Source of the DNA: CAZQYC01 sp043746555
GTDB taxonomy: Bacteria; Pseudomonadota; Gammaproteobacteria; Steroidobacterales; Steroidobacteraceae
Reading direction: 5' to 3'
NCBI GenBank assembly: GCA_043746555.1
Contig: JAYTQU010000152.1
Coordinates: forward strand, 1-7,372
DNA length: 7,372 nt
Shown here: in pieces, positions 1-5,776 of the stretch
How the letters are laid out: each line of letters starts with the position of its first letter
Position numbering within the stretch: the first letter of the stretch is position 1
The notes under the pieces: model-generated
The model's input: only the letters and a program-made list of their open reading frames with translations
Database searches by the model: none
What the model was told of the DNA's origin: nothing
Position numbers and translations under genes: made by a program

Positions 1-2
1 AA

Positions 3-116
3 GTCACTCAAGTGAGTGAACTCGGTGGACCGGCCGATGTGCATGTGATTGCCGATGTGCTTGCCGGGCATCTGGTTCGCGTCTTCTCTCTACGCCCATC
101 AGCAGTCGGCGAGTAG
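3..116 (+). CDS. Possible 3' end of a convergent plus-strand gene, product unknown
   Basis: An open frame enters from the left edge and ends at TAG (114-116), giving 37 visible residues that finish in SLRPSAVGE. More than half of its codons begin with G, the usual signature of a real coding frame. The opposite strand here reads as an arginine-rich string typical of a shadow frame. I do not recognise the protein. If real, it converges on ybeD, with only 10 bases between the two stop codons. The piece is short enough to be open by chance, and a minus-strand lipB leader is the main alternative. Confidence 0.35.
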   Translation, partial: VTQVSELGGPADVHVIADVLAGHLVRVFSLRPSAVGE

Positions 117-126
117 CTGCCGGCAC

Positions 127-390
127 TTACAACACAATCAACACTTTTTCGCAGGATGTCAGTTCGACATACAGTGCATCGAGCTGCGCCTTGCTTTGGG
201 CGCGAAGGTTATAAGTGAGCCCGAGATACTTGCCGTCCTTGCTCGGCCGTTCTTCGATGCCGAGAACTTCCGCTGCTGCAACGTGCTTGCGAACTATGCC
301 TAACGCGACGCTGCGAAACTCATCGTTGTGCCTTCCCATGACTTTCAACGGAAAGTCGCAGGGGAACACCAGTAAGGTGTTGCCGCTCAT
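127..390 (-). CDS. ybeD: YbeD-family (DUF493) small protein
   Basis: This 87-residue protein matches the size and pattern of E. coli YbeD, a DUF493 protein with an ACT-like alpha/beta fold. Visible landmarks are LLVFPCDFPLKVMG at residues 5-18, corresponding to the LLEFPTPFTYKVMG stretch in E. coli, and a C-terminal LDALYVELTSCEKVLIVL, corresponding to the LYEELGKIDIVRMVL end. The molecular role of the family is not settled; in many gamma-proteobacteria it lies between dacA and lipB, which suggested a link to lipoylation or to the wall operon. The ATG lies one base after the aminotransferase stop (TGA-A-ATG) and has no clear Shine-Dalgarno sequence of its own, so translation probably depends on coupling. 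It is the last recognisable gene of the minus-strand operon. No lipB start follows clearly within the remaining 126 bases. Confidence 0.9.
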   Translation of the reverse strand: MSGNTLLVFPCDFPLKVMGRHNDEFRSVALGIVRKHVAAAEVLGIEERPSKDGKYLGLTYNLRAQSKAQLDALYVELTSCEKVLIVL

Positions 391-391
391 T

Positions 392-1264
392 TCATATAAC
401 CGGCGTATTCGCCAAACGCTTTCGGTCTGCGGCGAACCATTCCATCATTCGTTGCCAATGAGGACCGGGATTGCCGTCGCCGATGCGGCAATCATTGATG
501 CGCGTCACGGGTAACACATCGCGCGTGGCTGCCGCGATCCATACTTCTTCCGCGCGAAACAGCTCATCGACGCCCACCGATCGAATTTCGATCGGTAACT
601 TGCCGTGTGCTAGTTCCAGCACCGCGTCGCGCGTTGTGCCGGGCAATATGCGTTGACTGTTTGGCGGCGTCAGTAAGGCACCGTCGACGATGACGAACAC
701 GCTGGTCGACGAACCTTCCAACACTTCGCCGGCGCGCGTAATGATCGCTTCGTTAGCGCCGGCTTCCGTCGCTGCCTGTTTCATCAAGACATTAGCCAGT
801 AACATCGTGGACTTGATGTCGCATCGACCCCAGCGAAAATCTTCAACGGTGATCGCGCTCGCGCCTTGTGTTCGCATCGTCTCAGTCAGTTCCGGCAACG
901 GCGAACACATGGCGAACACCGTGGGCGTGACGTCGGCGGGAAACGCGTGATTGCGACCGAGTTCCATGCCGCGCGTAACTTGCACGTAGGTGTAACACGT
1001 GCCGCCACCGTTCAGAGCGACCAGCTTGTCGAGTACAACGAGCCACTGCTCTTGAGTATGCGGCGATGTAATGCGAATTTCGCGCAGACTGCGATCCAAG
1101 CGCGCAAAGTGTTCGACGAATCGGTATGGACGACCCGCATAGATTGGCAGCACTTCGTACACGCTGTCAGCAAATAGAAAACCGCGATCCAACGGCGAGA
1201 TGCGCGCTTGCTCGAGCGGTAGATACTCGCCGTTCAAATAGCAGATCGACAGCGGTGTGGCCAT
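392..1264 (-). CDS. dat: D-amino-acid aminotransferase (D-alanine transaminase), PLP fold type IV
   Basis: This 290-residue protein is a class IV PLP aminotransferase. It most likely interconverts D-alanine plus 2-oxoglutarate with pyruvate plus D-glutamate in the cytoplasm, supplying D-Glu or D-Ala for peptidoglycan. The PLP lysine is K151 in RCDIKSTMLLANV, very close to the RCDIKSLNLL of Bacillus D-amino-acid transaminase. DSVYEV (33-38) carries the tyrosine equivalent to Bacillus Tyr31. R104-N-H106 after VTRG matches the Arg98-x-His100 carboxylate trap that separates this enzyme from IlvE and PabC. EGSSTSVF (183-190) and LPGTTR (207-212) are the family cofactor-binding segments. The start follows the dacA stop by 20 bases. 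Its Shine-Dalgarno is weak (GGA, nine bases upstream), which suggests coupling to dacA. A branched-chain aminotransferase or aminodeoxychorismate lyase is less likely given the R-x-H motif. Confidence 0.9.
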   Translation of the reverse strand: MATPLSICYLNGEYLPLEQARISPLDRGFLFADSVYEVLPIYAGRPYRFVEHFARLDRSLREIRITSPHTQEQWLVVLDKLVALNGGGTCYTYVQVTRGMELGRNHAFPADVTPTVFAMCSPLPELTETMRTQGASAITVEDFRWGRCDIKSTMLLANVLMKQAATEAGANEAIITRAGEVLEGSSTSVFVIVDGALLTPPNSQRILPGTTRDAVLELAHGKLPIEIRSVGVDELFRAEEVWIAAATRDVLPVTRINDCRIGDGNPGPHWQRMMEWFAADRKRLANTPVI

Positions 1265-1284
1265 GGTGGATTGTCCGGCGCGTG

Positions 1285-2505
1285 CTACTCGAACTTCATG
1301 CGCACGCTATCGAACAGCCGACCGAGAAATCCAGCTTGCGCCACGGCGGCGAGTGGATAAAGCGATTGCGTCGCCAATACTTTACCGCCCAGCACAAAAG
1401 ATACCGACCCGATCGGCGTCGATTGTGCGACCGGTGCAACGACCGACTTGGGCAAATTGAGTTTCGTTTGCACGAGGCCCGCGCGGCCACGCGGTATGGT
1501 GACGAACGCACTCGCGGTCACGCCAACGTTGAGTTCGTTTTTCGCGCCTTGCCAGATCTTGAGTGTGGCAAGCGACTGACCTGCCCGAATCAGTTGCTTC
1601 GACTCGAAGAAATTGAATCCGTAATTGAGTAACGCCGCGCTCGCGTCCTCACGCGCGTGCACGCTTTGCGTGCCCATGACCACCGAAATCAAACGCATGC
1701 TGTCTCGTTTTGCCGAACTAACCAGACAGTAACCGGCGTTTTCGGTGTGGCCGGTTTTTAAACCGTCGACGGTCGGATCGCGGTCGAGCAGGCCATTGCG
1801 ATTGTGCTGAGTAATGCCGTTGTTAGTATATTTTCTTTCCGAAAACATTGAGTAGTACTGCGGGAAGTCGCGTATTAACGCCATCGCCAAGAGCGCCATG
1901 TCGTGTGCCGTGGTGCGATGGGTTTGTCCGGGCAAGCCGGTGCTATTTTCAAAGTGCGTGCCGGTCATCCCCAAGCGTTTTGCATAGCTGTTCATCAAAT
2001 GCGCAAATGCTTCTTCGCTGCCGCCGACGCGTTCCGCGAGTGCGATGCTTGCGTCGTTCCCGGACTGTACGATCATGCCTTGCAAGAGCACTTCCACCGA
2101 TGCCTGGCTGTTGACCGGCAAGAAACTAGTCGAACCTTCCGTCGCTGCGCCGCCAACGCGCCACGCGTGTTCGCTAATCGTCACTTTATCGACAAGTTTC
2201 AAACTGCCGGAGCGCAACGCATCGAACACCGCGTAGGCGGTCATGATTTTAGTGAGGCTCGCCGGTTCCAGCGGCGCATTGTCGTTTTCCGCAGCAAGCA
2301 CTTGACCGTTGGCGGCGTCCATTAGCACATACCCGCGCGCGGGAATTTTTGGCGGCGGCGGAATCGGAGGCGCTAATGGAGCCGCAGGTGTTGGAAGTTC
2401 CGCGGTTTTCAGTTGGAGTGTAGATGTCGTCGCCGACTTGCCGTTGGAGCAAGCCGCAATCATGAGTACTACAAAGCCAATAACTGCCGAAGAAAATACG
2501 CGCAT
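1285..2505 (-). CDS. dacA: D-alanyl-D-alanine carboxypeptidase, PBP5/6 type, predicted lipoprotein
   Basis: This S11 peptidase removes the terminal D-Ala from pentapeptide stems in the periplasm. Numbered from the chosen start (406 residues), the active-site motifs are S83-L-T-K86, S148-G-N150 and K250-T-G252, in the spacing usual for PBP5. The beta-rich C-terminal domain ends in an amphipathic segment (GFLGRLFDSVRMKFE), the membrane-binding tail of this family. Unusually, the N-terminus is a hydrophobic stretch ending in L-M-I-A-A-C, a good lipobox with Cys19, followed by a proline-rich linker of about 35 residues before the catalytic domain. E. coli PBP5 instead has a signal cleaved by signal peptidase I. 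There are two ATGs. The upstream one (2511) is only 2 nt from GGAG, whereas the chosen one (2505) is 8 nt away, which is near optimal. The gene follows a repeat-bearing intergenic region and precedes dat by 20 nt. Confidence 0.93.
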   Translation of the reverse strand: MRVFSSAVIGFVVLMIAACSNGKSATTSTLQLKTAELPTPAAPLAPPIPPPPKIPARGYVLMDAANGQVLAAENDNAPLEPASLTKIMTAYAVFDALRSGSLKLVDKVTISEHAWRVGGAATEGSTSFLPVNSQASVEVLLQGMIVQSGNDASIALAERVGGSEEAFAHLMNSYAKRLGMTGTHFENSTGLPGQTHRTTAHDMALLAMALIRDFPQYYSMFSERKYTNNGITQHNRNGLLDRDPTVDGLKTGHTENAGYCLVSSAKRDSMRLISVVMGTQSVHAREDASAALLNYGFNFFESKQLIRAGQSLATLKIWQGAKNELNVGVTASAFVTIPRGRAGLVQTKLNLPKSVVAPVAQSTPIGSVSFVLGGKVLATQSLYPLAAVAQAGFLGRLFDSVRMKFE

Positions 2506-2513
2506 CTTCATAT

Positions 2514-2517
2514 CTCC
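2514..2517 (-). promoter_or_regulatory. Shine-Dalgarno site that decides the dacA start
   Basis: The minus strand reads GGAG here. It lies 2 nt before the first ATG (2509-2511) and 8 nt before the second (2503-2505). Normal spacing is about 5-9 nt, so the second ATG is favoured. Confidence 0.65.
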
Positions 2518-2518
2518 G

Positions 2519-2542
2519 ATCTATCTCTGAATCTATCTCTGG
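2519..2542. repeat. Tandem repeat, 12-bp unit ATCTATCTCTGR, two copies plus degenerate flanks
   Basis: Two adjacent copies, ATCTATCTCTGA (2519-2530) and ATCTATCTCTGG (2531-2542), differ at one base. A degenerate third copy follows on the plus strand to about 2554, and a partial one (TATCTCCG) precedes from 2511, overlapping the dacA ribosome-binding site. Read as mRNA from the minus strand, the unit is AGAGAUAGAU-like and purine-rich. Confidence 0.8.
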
Positions 2543-2553
2543 GATTTATCTTT

Positions 2554-2584
2554 GTATCGCGAGTCGTATCGCGAGTCGTATCGC
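2554..2584. repeat. Tandem repeat, 12-bp unit GTATCGCGAGTC, about 2.6 copies
   Basis: Perfect copies lie at 2554-2565 and 2566-2577, followed by a partial copy GTATCGC (2578-2584). The unit contains TCGCGA, so each copy can pair with its neighbour. It shares the TATC core and 12-bp period with the adjacent array at 2519-2542. Confidence 0.85.
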
Positions 2585-2696
2585 AAATCACTTATGGCCG
2601 ATGGCGTGAATTTTAACCGCCACAGCCGGGCGAATGTTGACAAAGTGCTGTCGAATTGTGGCGACGCGGCTGCGGAATGAACCGCGACGTTCGGTA

Positions 2697-3551
2697 TCAA
2701 CGATCGACCGCTGCCAATCGCGCGTCGTCGATGCCGAGTGTGCGCAAATGTTGCACGATGCGGTCAAACTCATCGACGCTCGCTATGGGTCCGATGCGCA
2801 CGCGATGGAGGTCGCGCGGCAAACGGTCTTCGGCAGTGACGGTTGCGTTGGCATATCCGAGCGCGCGCAATCTTTCGACCAGTCGCTTTGCGTTCTCTTC
2901 GTCTTTGAATGCACCGGCTTGAACGTACAACGACCCGGAGATAGACGATGTGACGTTGGGCGTGGAAGGAACGGCGCTGCCGTCGGCGCCGATTACTTGA
3001 ACCTCCACGAGCGCAGTACCGGCGCGAATCATGTCGAGCTTAGTCGCGGCCGTGTACGAGAGGTCGATGATGCGATCGTCTTTGAAGGGGCCGCGATCGT
3101 TAATGTGCACGATCACGCTGCGGCCATTACTTAAATTGGTGACACGCGCGTAGCATGGCAGCGGCAGCGTTTTGTGCGCGGCCGTCATGCCATACATATC
3201 GTAGCGATCGCCTGTGGCGGTGCGTTCCTTATGAAACCCCGGTCCGTACCACGATGCGACGCCACGTTCGACGTAGCCCGCAGCCGACGCTAACACATAA
3301 TAGCGTTTGCCGAAAACATCGTAGAACGGCGGATTGCCGAGCGCGGCGGGCGGCTCCACTTGCGGAATCGGATCGGGAGTCGCCAACGCTTCAGCGGGCG
3401 TGAGAGGTTGTTCGATTCGCGGTGGTTCGTGATGTTGGGTGGCGCAGCCCCCCAAAGATACCAGCAGCGACACCAGCATAGCCAACAACGCCATCGGTGC
3501 CGGCATTGCGAGCGATACAATCAACGATGCGCGGACTTTAGCGTTTTGCAT
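2697..3551 (-). CDS. rlpA: RlpA family septal-ring lytic transglycosylase / rare lipoprotein A
   Basis: RlpA is an outer-membrane lipoprotein. In Pseudomonas aeruginosa it is a lytic transglycosylase that cuts glycan strands lacking stem peptides. Numbered from the chosen start (284 residues): a long signal ends at L-G-G-C36 (lipobox), then comes a proline-rich linker. A double-psi beta-barrel domain runs from about 95 to 190, with GVASWYG, RTATGD, H126 in AAHKTLP and D152 in NDRGPF. These are the conserved His and Asp reported as needed for activity. A C-terminal SPOR domain (about 205-281, starting GSLYVQAGAF) binds denuded glycan at division sites. An in-frame ATG at 3602 would add 17 residues before the signal and has no Shine-Dalgarno, so I prefer 3551. 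This start lies inside the end of mltB (14-nt overlap), implying coupled translation. Only a weak GAG sequence precedes it. Confidence 0.92.
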   Translation of the reverse strand: MQNAKVRASLIVSLAMPAPMALLAMLVSLLVSLGGCATQHHEPPRIEQPLTPAEALATPDPIPQVEPPAALGNPPFYDVFGKRYYVLASAAGYVERGVASWYGPGFHKERTATGDRYDMYGMTAAHKTLPLPCYARVTNLSNGRSVIVHINDRGPFKDDRIIDLSYTAATKLDMIRAGTALVEVQVIGADGSAVPSTPNVTSSISGSLYVQAGAFKDEENAKRLVERLRALGYANATVTAEDRLPRDLHRVRIGPIASVDEFDRIVQHLRTLGIDDARLAAVDR

Positions 3552-4632
3552 CTGCTCGCGCTCGCGCAATGGCTGCACCCAAGTCGTGAACCGCGAGAAC
3601 ATATTTCACACGCGGGTTGTAGCGCGAAAGCGCGATGAAGTTTTGAAAGCCAACACGATACTCGGCACCGTCGCGGCTCTCTACCGCAATCAGCATTGCG
3701 CCGGCGTCGGAAGGAAGATCGGTTTCGAAGCGCGCGCCTTTCTCTCGCAAGGACGCCACGGTTTCATTGAGGCGAATCTTGGCAGTGTCGAATTTCGCGA
3801 GATCGGATGGGTCGAGTGTCGCCGATACGACAACCGGTTGATCCGCGCGCCAGCCATTGGACTTCAAGAAATTGGCAACACTCATTACGATATCCGGCCA
3901 ACTGGCCCACAAATCGCGATGACCGTTACCGTCGCCGTCAACCGCAAACTTGCGATAACTGCTCGGCATAAATTGCGGCGCGCCAATCGCGCCGGCATAC
4001 GAACCTAATGCTTTACGCGGGTCGATTTTCTCGGAGCGCGTGAGTAACAAATACTCCTCCAACTCGCCGCGAAAAAAATCGCCGCGCGGTGGGTAGTCGA
4101 AGCCGAGAGTGACCAGTGCATCCAGTACGCGGTAACGACCGGTTTGTTCGCCGAACATCGTTTCGACGCCCAAAATACCGAGGATGACTTCGGGGCTTAC
4201 ACCGGTTTCCCGGGTCGCGCGTTCCAGTTGCTTGCCTTGCTGATTCCAGAATGCGACTCCTGTATTGACGCGGCGTTCGGTGAGAAACCGTGCGCGATAT
4301 TCGAACCACGGCAATACTTGTTCGGCGGGGCGCGTGATGGTCTCGATGATCTTCGGCTTGCTCTGCGCATCGCGCAACAGTTTGCGCAACGAACCGCGAT
4401 GGAAGTGGTGTTTCTGGACCATCTCGCCGATGAACTGCTGCACGTCGGGTCGATTCGTGTCGATGGCAAGCGCTTCGTTGGCGATGAGTGCGAGCGATAT
4501 GCCGAGAAATACGGCCGTCAAGAACCAAATCAGCGGCGATCGAGACGCGCAACGCGCGACGCGCGATGTCGCTGCAAGGCAAGAGGCTCTATCGTGTCTC
4601 GAGTCCCGTGTCTCATGTCTCGACGTGCTCAT
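3538..4632 (-). CDS. mltB: MltB/SltB-type lytic murein transglycosylase
   Basis: This 364-residue protein of the Slt35/MltB family (GH103) cleaves the MurNAc-GlcNAc bond to give 1,6-anhydro ends. The catalytic glutamate is E157 in ILGVETMFGEQTGRY. SYAGAIGAPQFMPSSYR (211-227) is the family core. DGDGNGHRDLW (232-242) fits the EF-hand-like calcium loop of Slt35. The N-terminus is odd: residues 1-33 are rich in Arg, Ser and His and are encoded by heptanucleotide repeats. A hydrophobic core (about 34-50) and an A-L-A cleavage site at 54-56 follow. No lipobox is present, so the enzyme is probably soluble in the periplasm, like SltB, unlike lipoprotein MltB of E. coli. The ATG overlaps the rodA stop as ATGA, and GGGGAG abuts the ATG with no spacer, an unusual arrangement that suggests reinitiation. 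Confidence 0.92.
   Translation of the reverse strand: MSTSRHETRDSRHDRASCLAATSRVARCASRSPLIWFLTAVFLGISLALIANEALAIDTNRPDVQQFIGEMVQKHHFHRGSLRKLLRDAQSKPKIIETITRPAEQVLPWFEYRARFLTERRVNTGVAFWNQQGKQLERATRETGVSPEVILGILGVETMFGEQTGRYRVLDALVTLGFDYPPRGDFFRGELEEYLLLTRSEKIDPRKALGSYAGAIGAPQFMPSSYRKFAVDGDGNGHRDLWASWPDIVMSVANFLKSNGWRADQPVVVSATLDPSDLAKFDTAKIRLNETVASLREKGARFETDLPSDAGAMLIAVESRDGAEYRVGFQNFIALSRYNPRVKYVLAVHDLGAAIARARADAKR
4545..4565. repeat. Heptanucleotide repeat ACGCGCR, three copies, inside mltB
   Basis: Plus-strand copies are ACGCGCA (4545-4551), ACGCGCG (4552-4558) and ACGCGCG (4559-4565). They encode part of the arginine-rich n-region of the MltB signal sequence and lie 22 bp from a second heptad array. 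Confidence 0.75.
4588..4622. repeat. Heptanucleotide repeat TGTCTCG, five imperfect copies, at the 5' end of mltB
   Basis: Plus-strand copies are TCTATCG, TGTCTCG, AGTCCCG, TGTCTCA and TGTCTCG, laid end to end. On the coding strand the unit is CGAGACA. The array encodes MltB residues from about 4 to 15 (RHETRDSRHDR). Seven is not a multiple of three, so copy-number change would shift the reading frame. Confidence 0.85.
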
Positions 4633-5774
4633 CTCCCCACCAGTCTTCGCCGCGCATTCACGGCCATCAGAATACCGAAGCTGGCCATCAGCGTCACCAT
4701 CGATGTACCGCCGTAACTAATCAGCGGTAACGGCACGCCGACAACGGGTAACAGTCCCGTCACCATGCCCGCATTCACCAGTACGTACACGGCAAACGTT
4801 AAGCTAATGCTGCCGGCCACCAAGCGAGCGAAGGTATCCTGTGCCGTCACGGCGAGATACAAACCGCGTCCGATGATAAATGCATAGAGTGCCAAGATGG
4901 CGATCAAGCCGAGCAATCCCCATTCCTCGCCGATCACCGCAAAAATAAAATCGGTCGAGCGTTCCGGCAGAAATTCGAGCGATGCCTGCGTGCCGTTCAA
5001 ATACCCTTTGCCGAAAATGCCGCCGGACCCCAGCGCGATTTGCGATTGAATAATATGATAGCCGGCACCTAACGGATCGCTACTCGGATCGAACAGCGTC
5101 AGCACGCGCTGTCGTTGATAACCGTGCAAAAAGCGCCAATCGAGCAGCGAGCCCGTGATGCCACCGCCGATCAAGAGCGTTACTGCGCCGACGATGTAGC
5201 GCATGCGCAACCCAGCCAAGACGATCACCATGATGCCGGACGCCGTCACCAACAGTGCGGTGCCCAAGTCCGGTTGTCGCGCAATCAACGCGACCGGCAC
5301 CATGATAGCGATCACCACCACCAAAATGTTGCCCAACGAGGGCGGCAACGGTCGTTCGTGTAAATACCACGCAGCGGCGAGCGGTACCGCGAGCTTCATG
5401 ATTTCGGAGGGCTGAAAGCGCAGCACGCCTAAGTCAAGCCAACGTCGCGCGCCCATTGCGATGTCTCCCACCGCCATGACGACCAGCAGCAAGATTAAAC
5501 CGACCACGAATAAAATTGGCGCACTCACACGAATTAAGCGCGGCGGCAATTGCGCCAGCACGACCATCGTGACCAACGCCAGTCCAAACTTCATTCCCTG
5601 CGCCTGCGTCATCGCCCAATTACCGCCCGAAGAGCTGTACACAAGAACCAGTCCCACCAACGCAGTCAGACACAAAGCGGTGAGCAACACGCCGTCCAAA
5701 TGCAATGCCAGCAGCAGACGTGCTGTCAAAGTGAAAGTGCGTTGTGTTCGGGAGGAGTCGAGGGTGTCGTACAT
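4629..5774 (-). CDS. rodA: RodA, SEDS-family peptidoglycan glycosyltransferase
   Basis: RodA is the inner-membrane glycan polymerase of the elongasome, using lipid II and working with PBP2. The 381-residue protein has about ten hydrophobic segments, the first at roughly 28-47. SEDS landmarks include GARRWLDLG (108-116), F-Q-P-S-E (120-124), RQPDLGTAL (166-174), the loop SSDPLGAGYHIIQSQIALGS (231-250), and D275 in ERSTDFIFAVIGEEWG, the conserved aspartate needed for polymerase activity. The C-terminus carries GVPLPLISYGGTS (346-358). FtsW is the alternative within the family, but adjacency to mrdA and the RFQPSE pattern point to RodA. The start codon follows the mrdA stop by 2 nt and is preceded by a strong GGAGG at 9 nt. 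The stop codon overlaps the mltB start (ATGA). Confidence 0.96.
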   Translation of the reverse strand: MYDTLDSSRTQRTFTLTARLLLALHLDGVLLTALCLTALVGLVLVYSSSGGNWAMTQAQGMKFGLALVTMVVLAQLPPRLIRVSAPILFVVGLILLLVVMAVGDIAMGARRWLDLGVLRFQPSEIMKLAVPLAAAWYLHERPLPPSLGNILVVVIAIMVPVALIARQPDLGTALLVTASGIMVIVLAGLRMRYIVGAVTLLIGGGITGSLLDWRFLHGYQRQRVLTLFDPSSDPLGAGYHIIQSQIALGSGGIFGKGYLNGTQASLEFLPERSTDFIFAVIGEEWGLLGLIAILALYAFIIGRGLYLAVTAQDTFARLVAGSISLTFAVYVLVNAGMVTGLLPVVGVPLPLISYGGTSMVTLMASFGILMAVNARRRLVGR

Positions 5775-5776
5775 TG

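Larger units (their letters stand above)
2506..2696 (-). other. rlpA-dacA intergenic region, repeat-bearing dacA leader
   Basis: This is the only gap above 25 bases between recognised genes. I find no credible ORF, tRNA or intrinsic terminator in it. The dacA-proximal half is taken up by two arrays of roughly 12-bp repeats. The rlpA-proximal half has a TAAAAT hexamer on the minus strand (about 2611-2616) but no -35 box at acceptable spacing: the nearest good match, TTGTCA, is 22 nt away. A dacA promoter could lie here, but it is not demonstrable by eye. Confidence 0.5.

Noticed and set aside
100..126. Hairpin TCGGC...GCCGG near the stops of the plus-strand tail and ybeD as a terminator
   Set aside because: The stem is only 4-5 bp with a wobble pair, and the nearest T-run (145-149) is about 20 nt further on, so it does not form an intrinsic terminator.
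1261..1269. CCACCATGG at the dat start resembles a eukaryotic Kozak sequence
   Set aside because: The context is a bacterial operon; the match is coincidental and has no meaning for initiation here.
2554..2584. Repeat array considered as a CRISPR array
   Set aside because: Units are 12 bp, contiguous and without spacers, so this is a simple tandem repeat.
2606..2645. Possible sigma-70 promoter for dacA (minus strand TTGTCA and TAAAAT)
   Set aside because: The two hexamers are 22 nt apart, too far for a normal 16-18 nt spacer, and there is no extended -10. No better -35 is found at proper spacing.
3439..4716. Long plus-strand open frames opposite mltB and rlpA (about 190 codons each, for example 3439-4008 and 4144-4716)
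   Set aside because: They lie antisense to clearly conserved genes and have no recognisable domains or matching ribosome-binding sites. They are expected shadows in GC-rich coding DNA.
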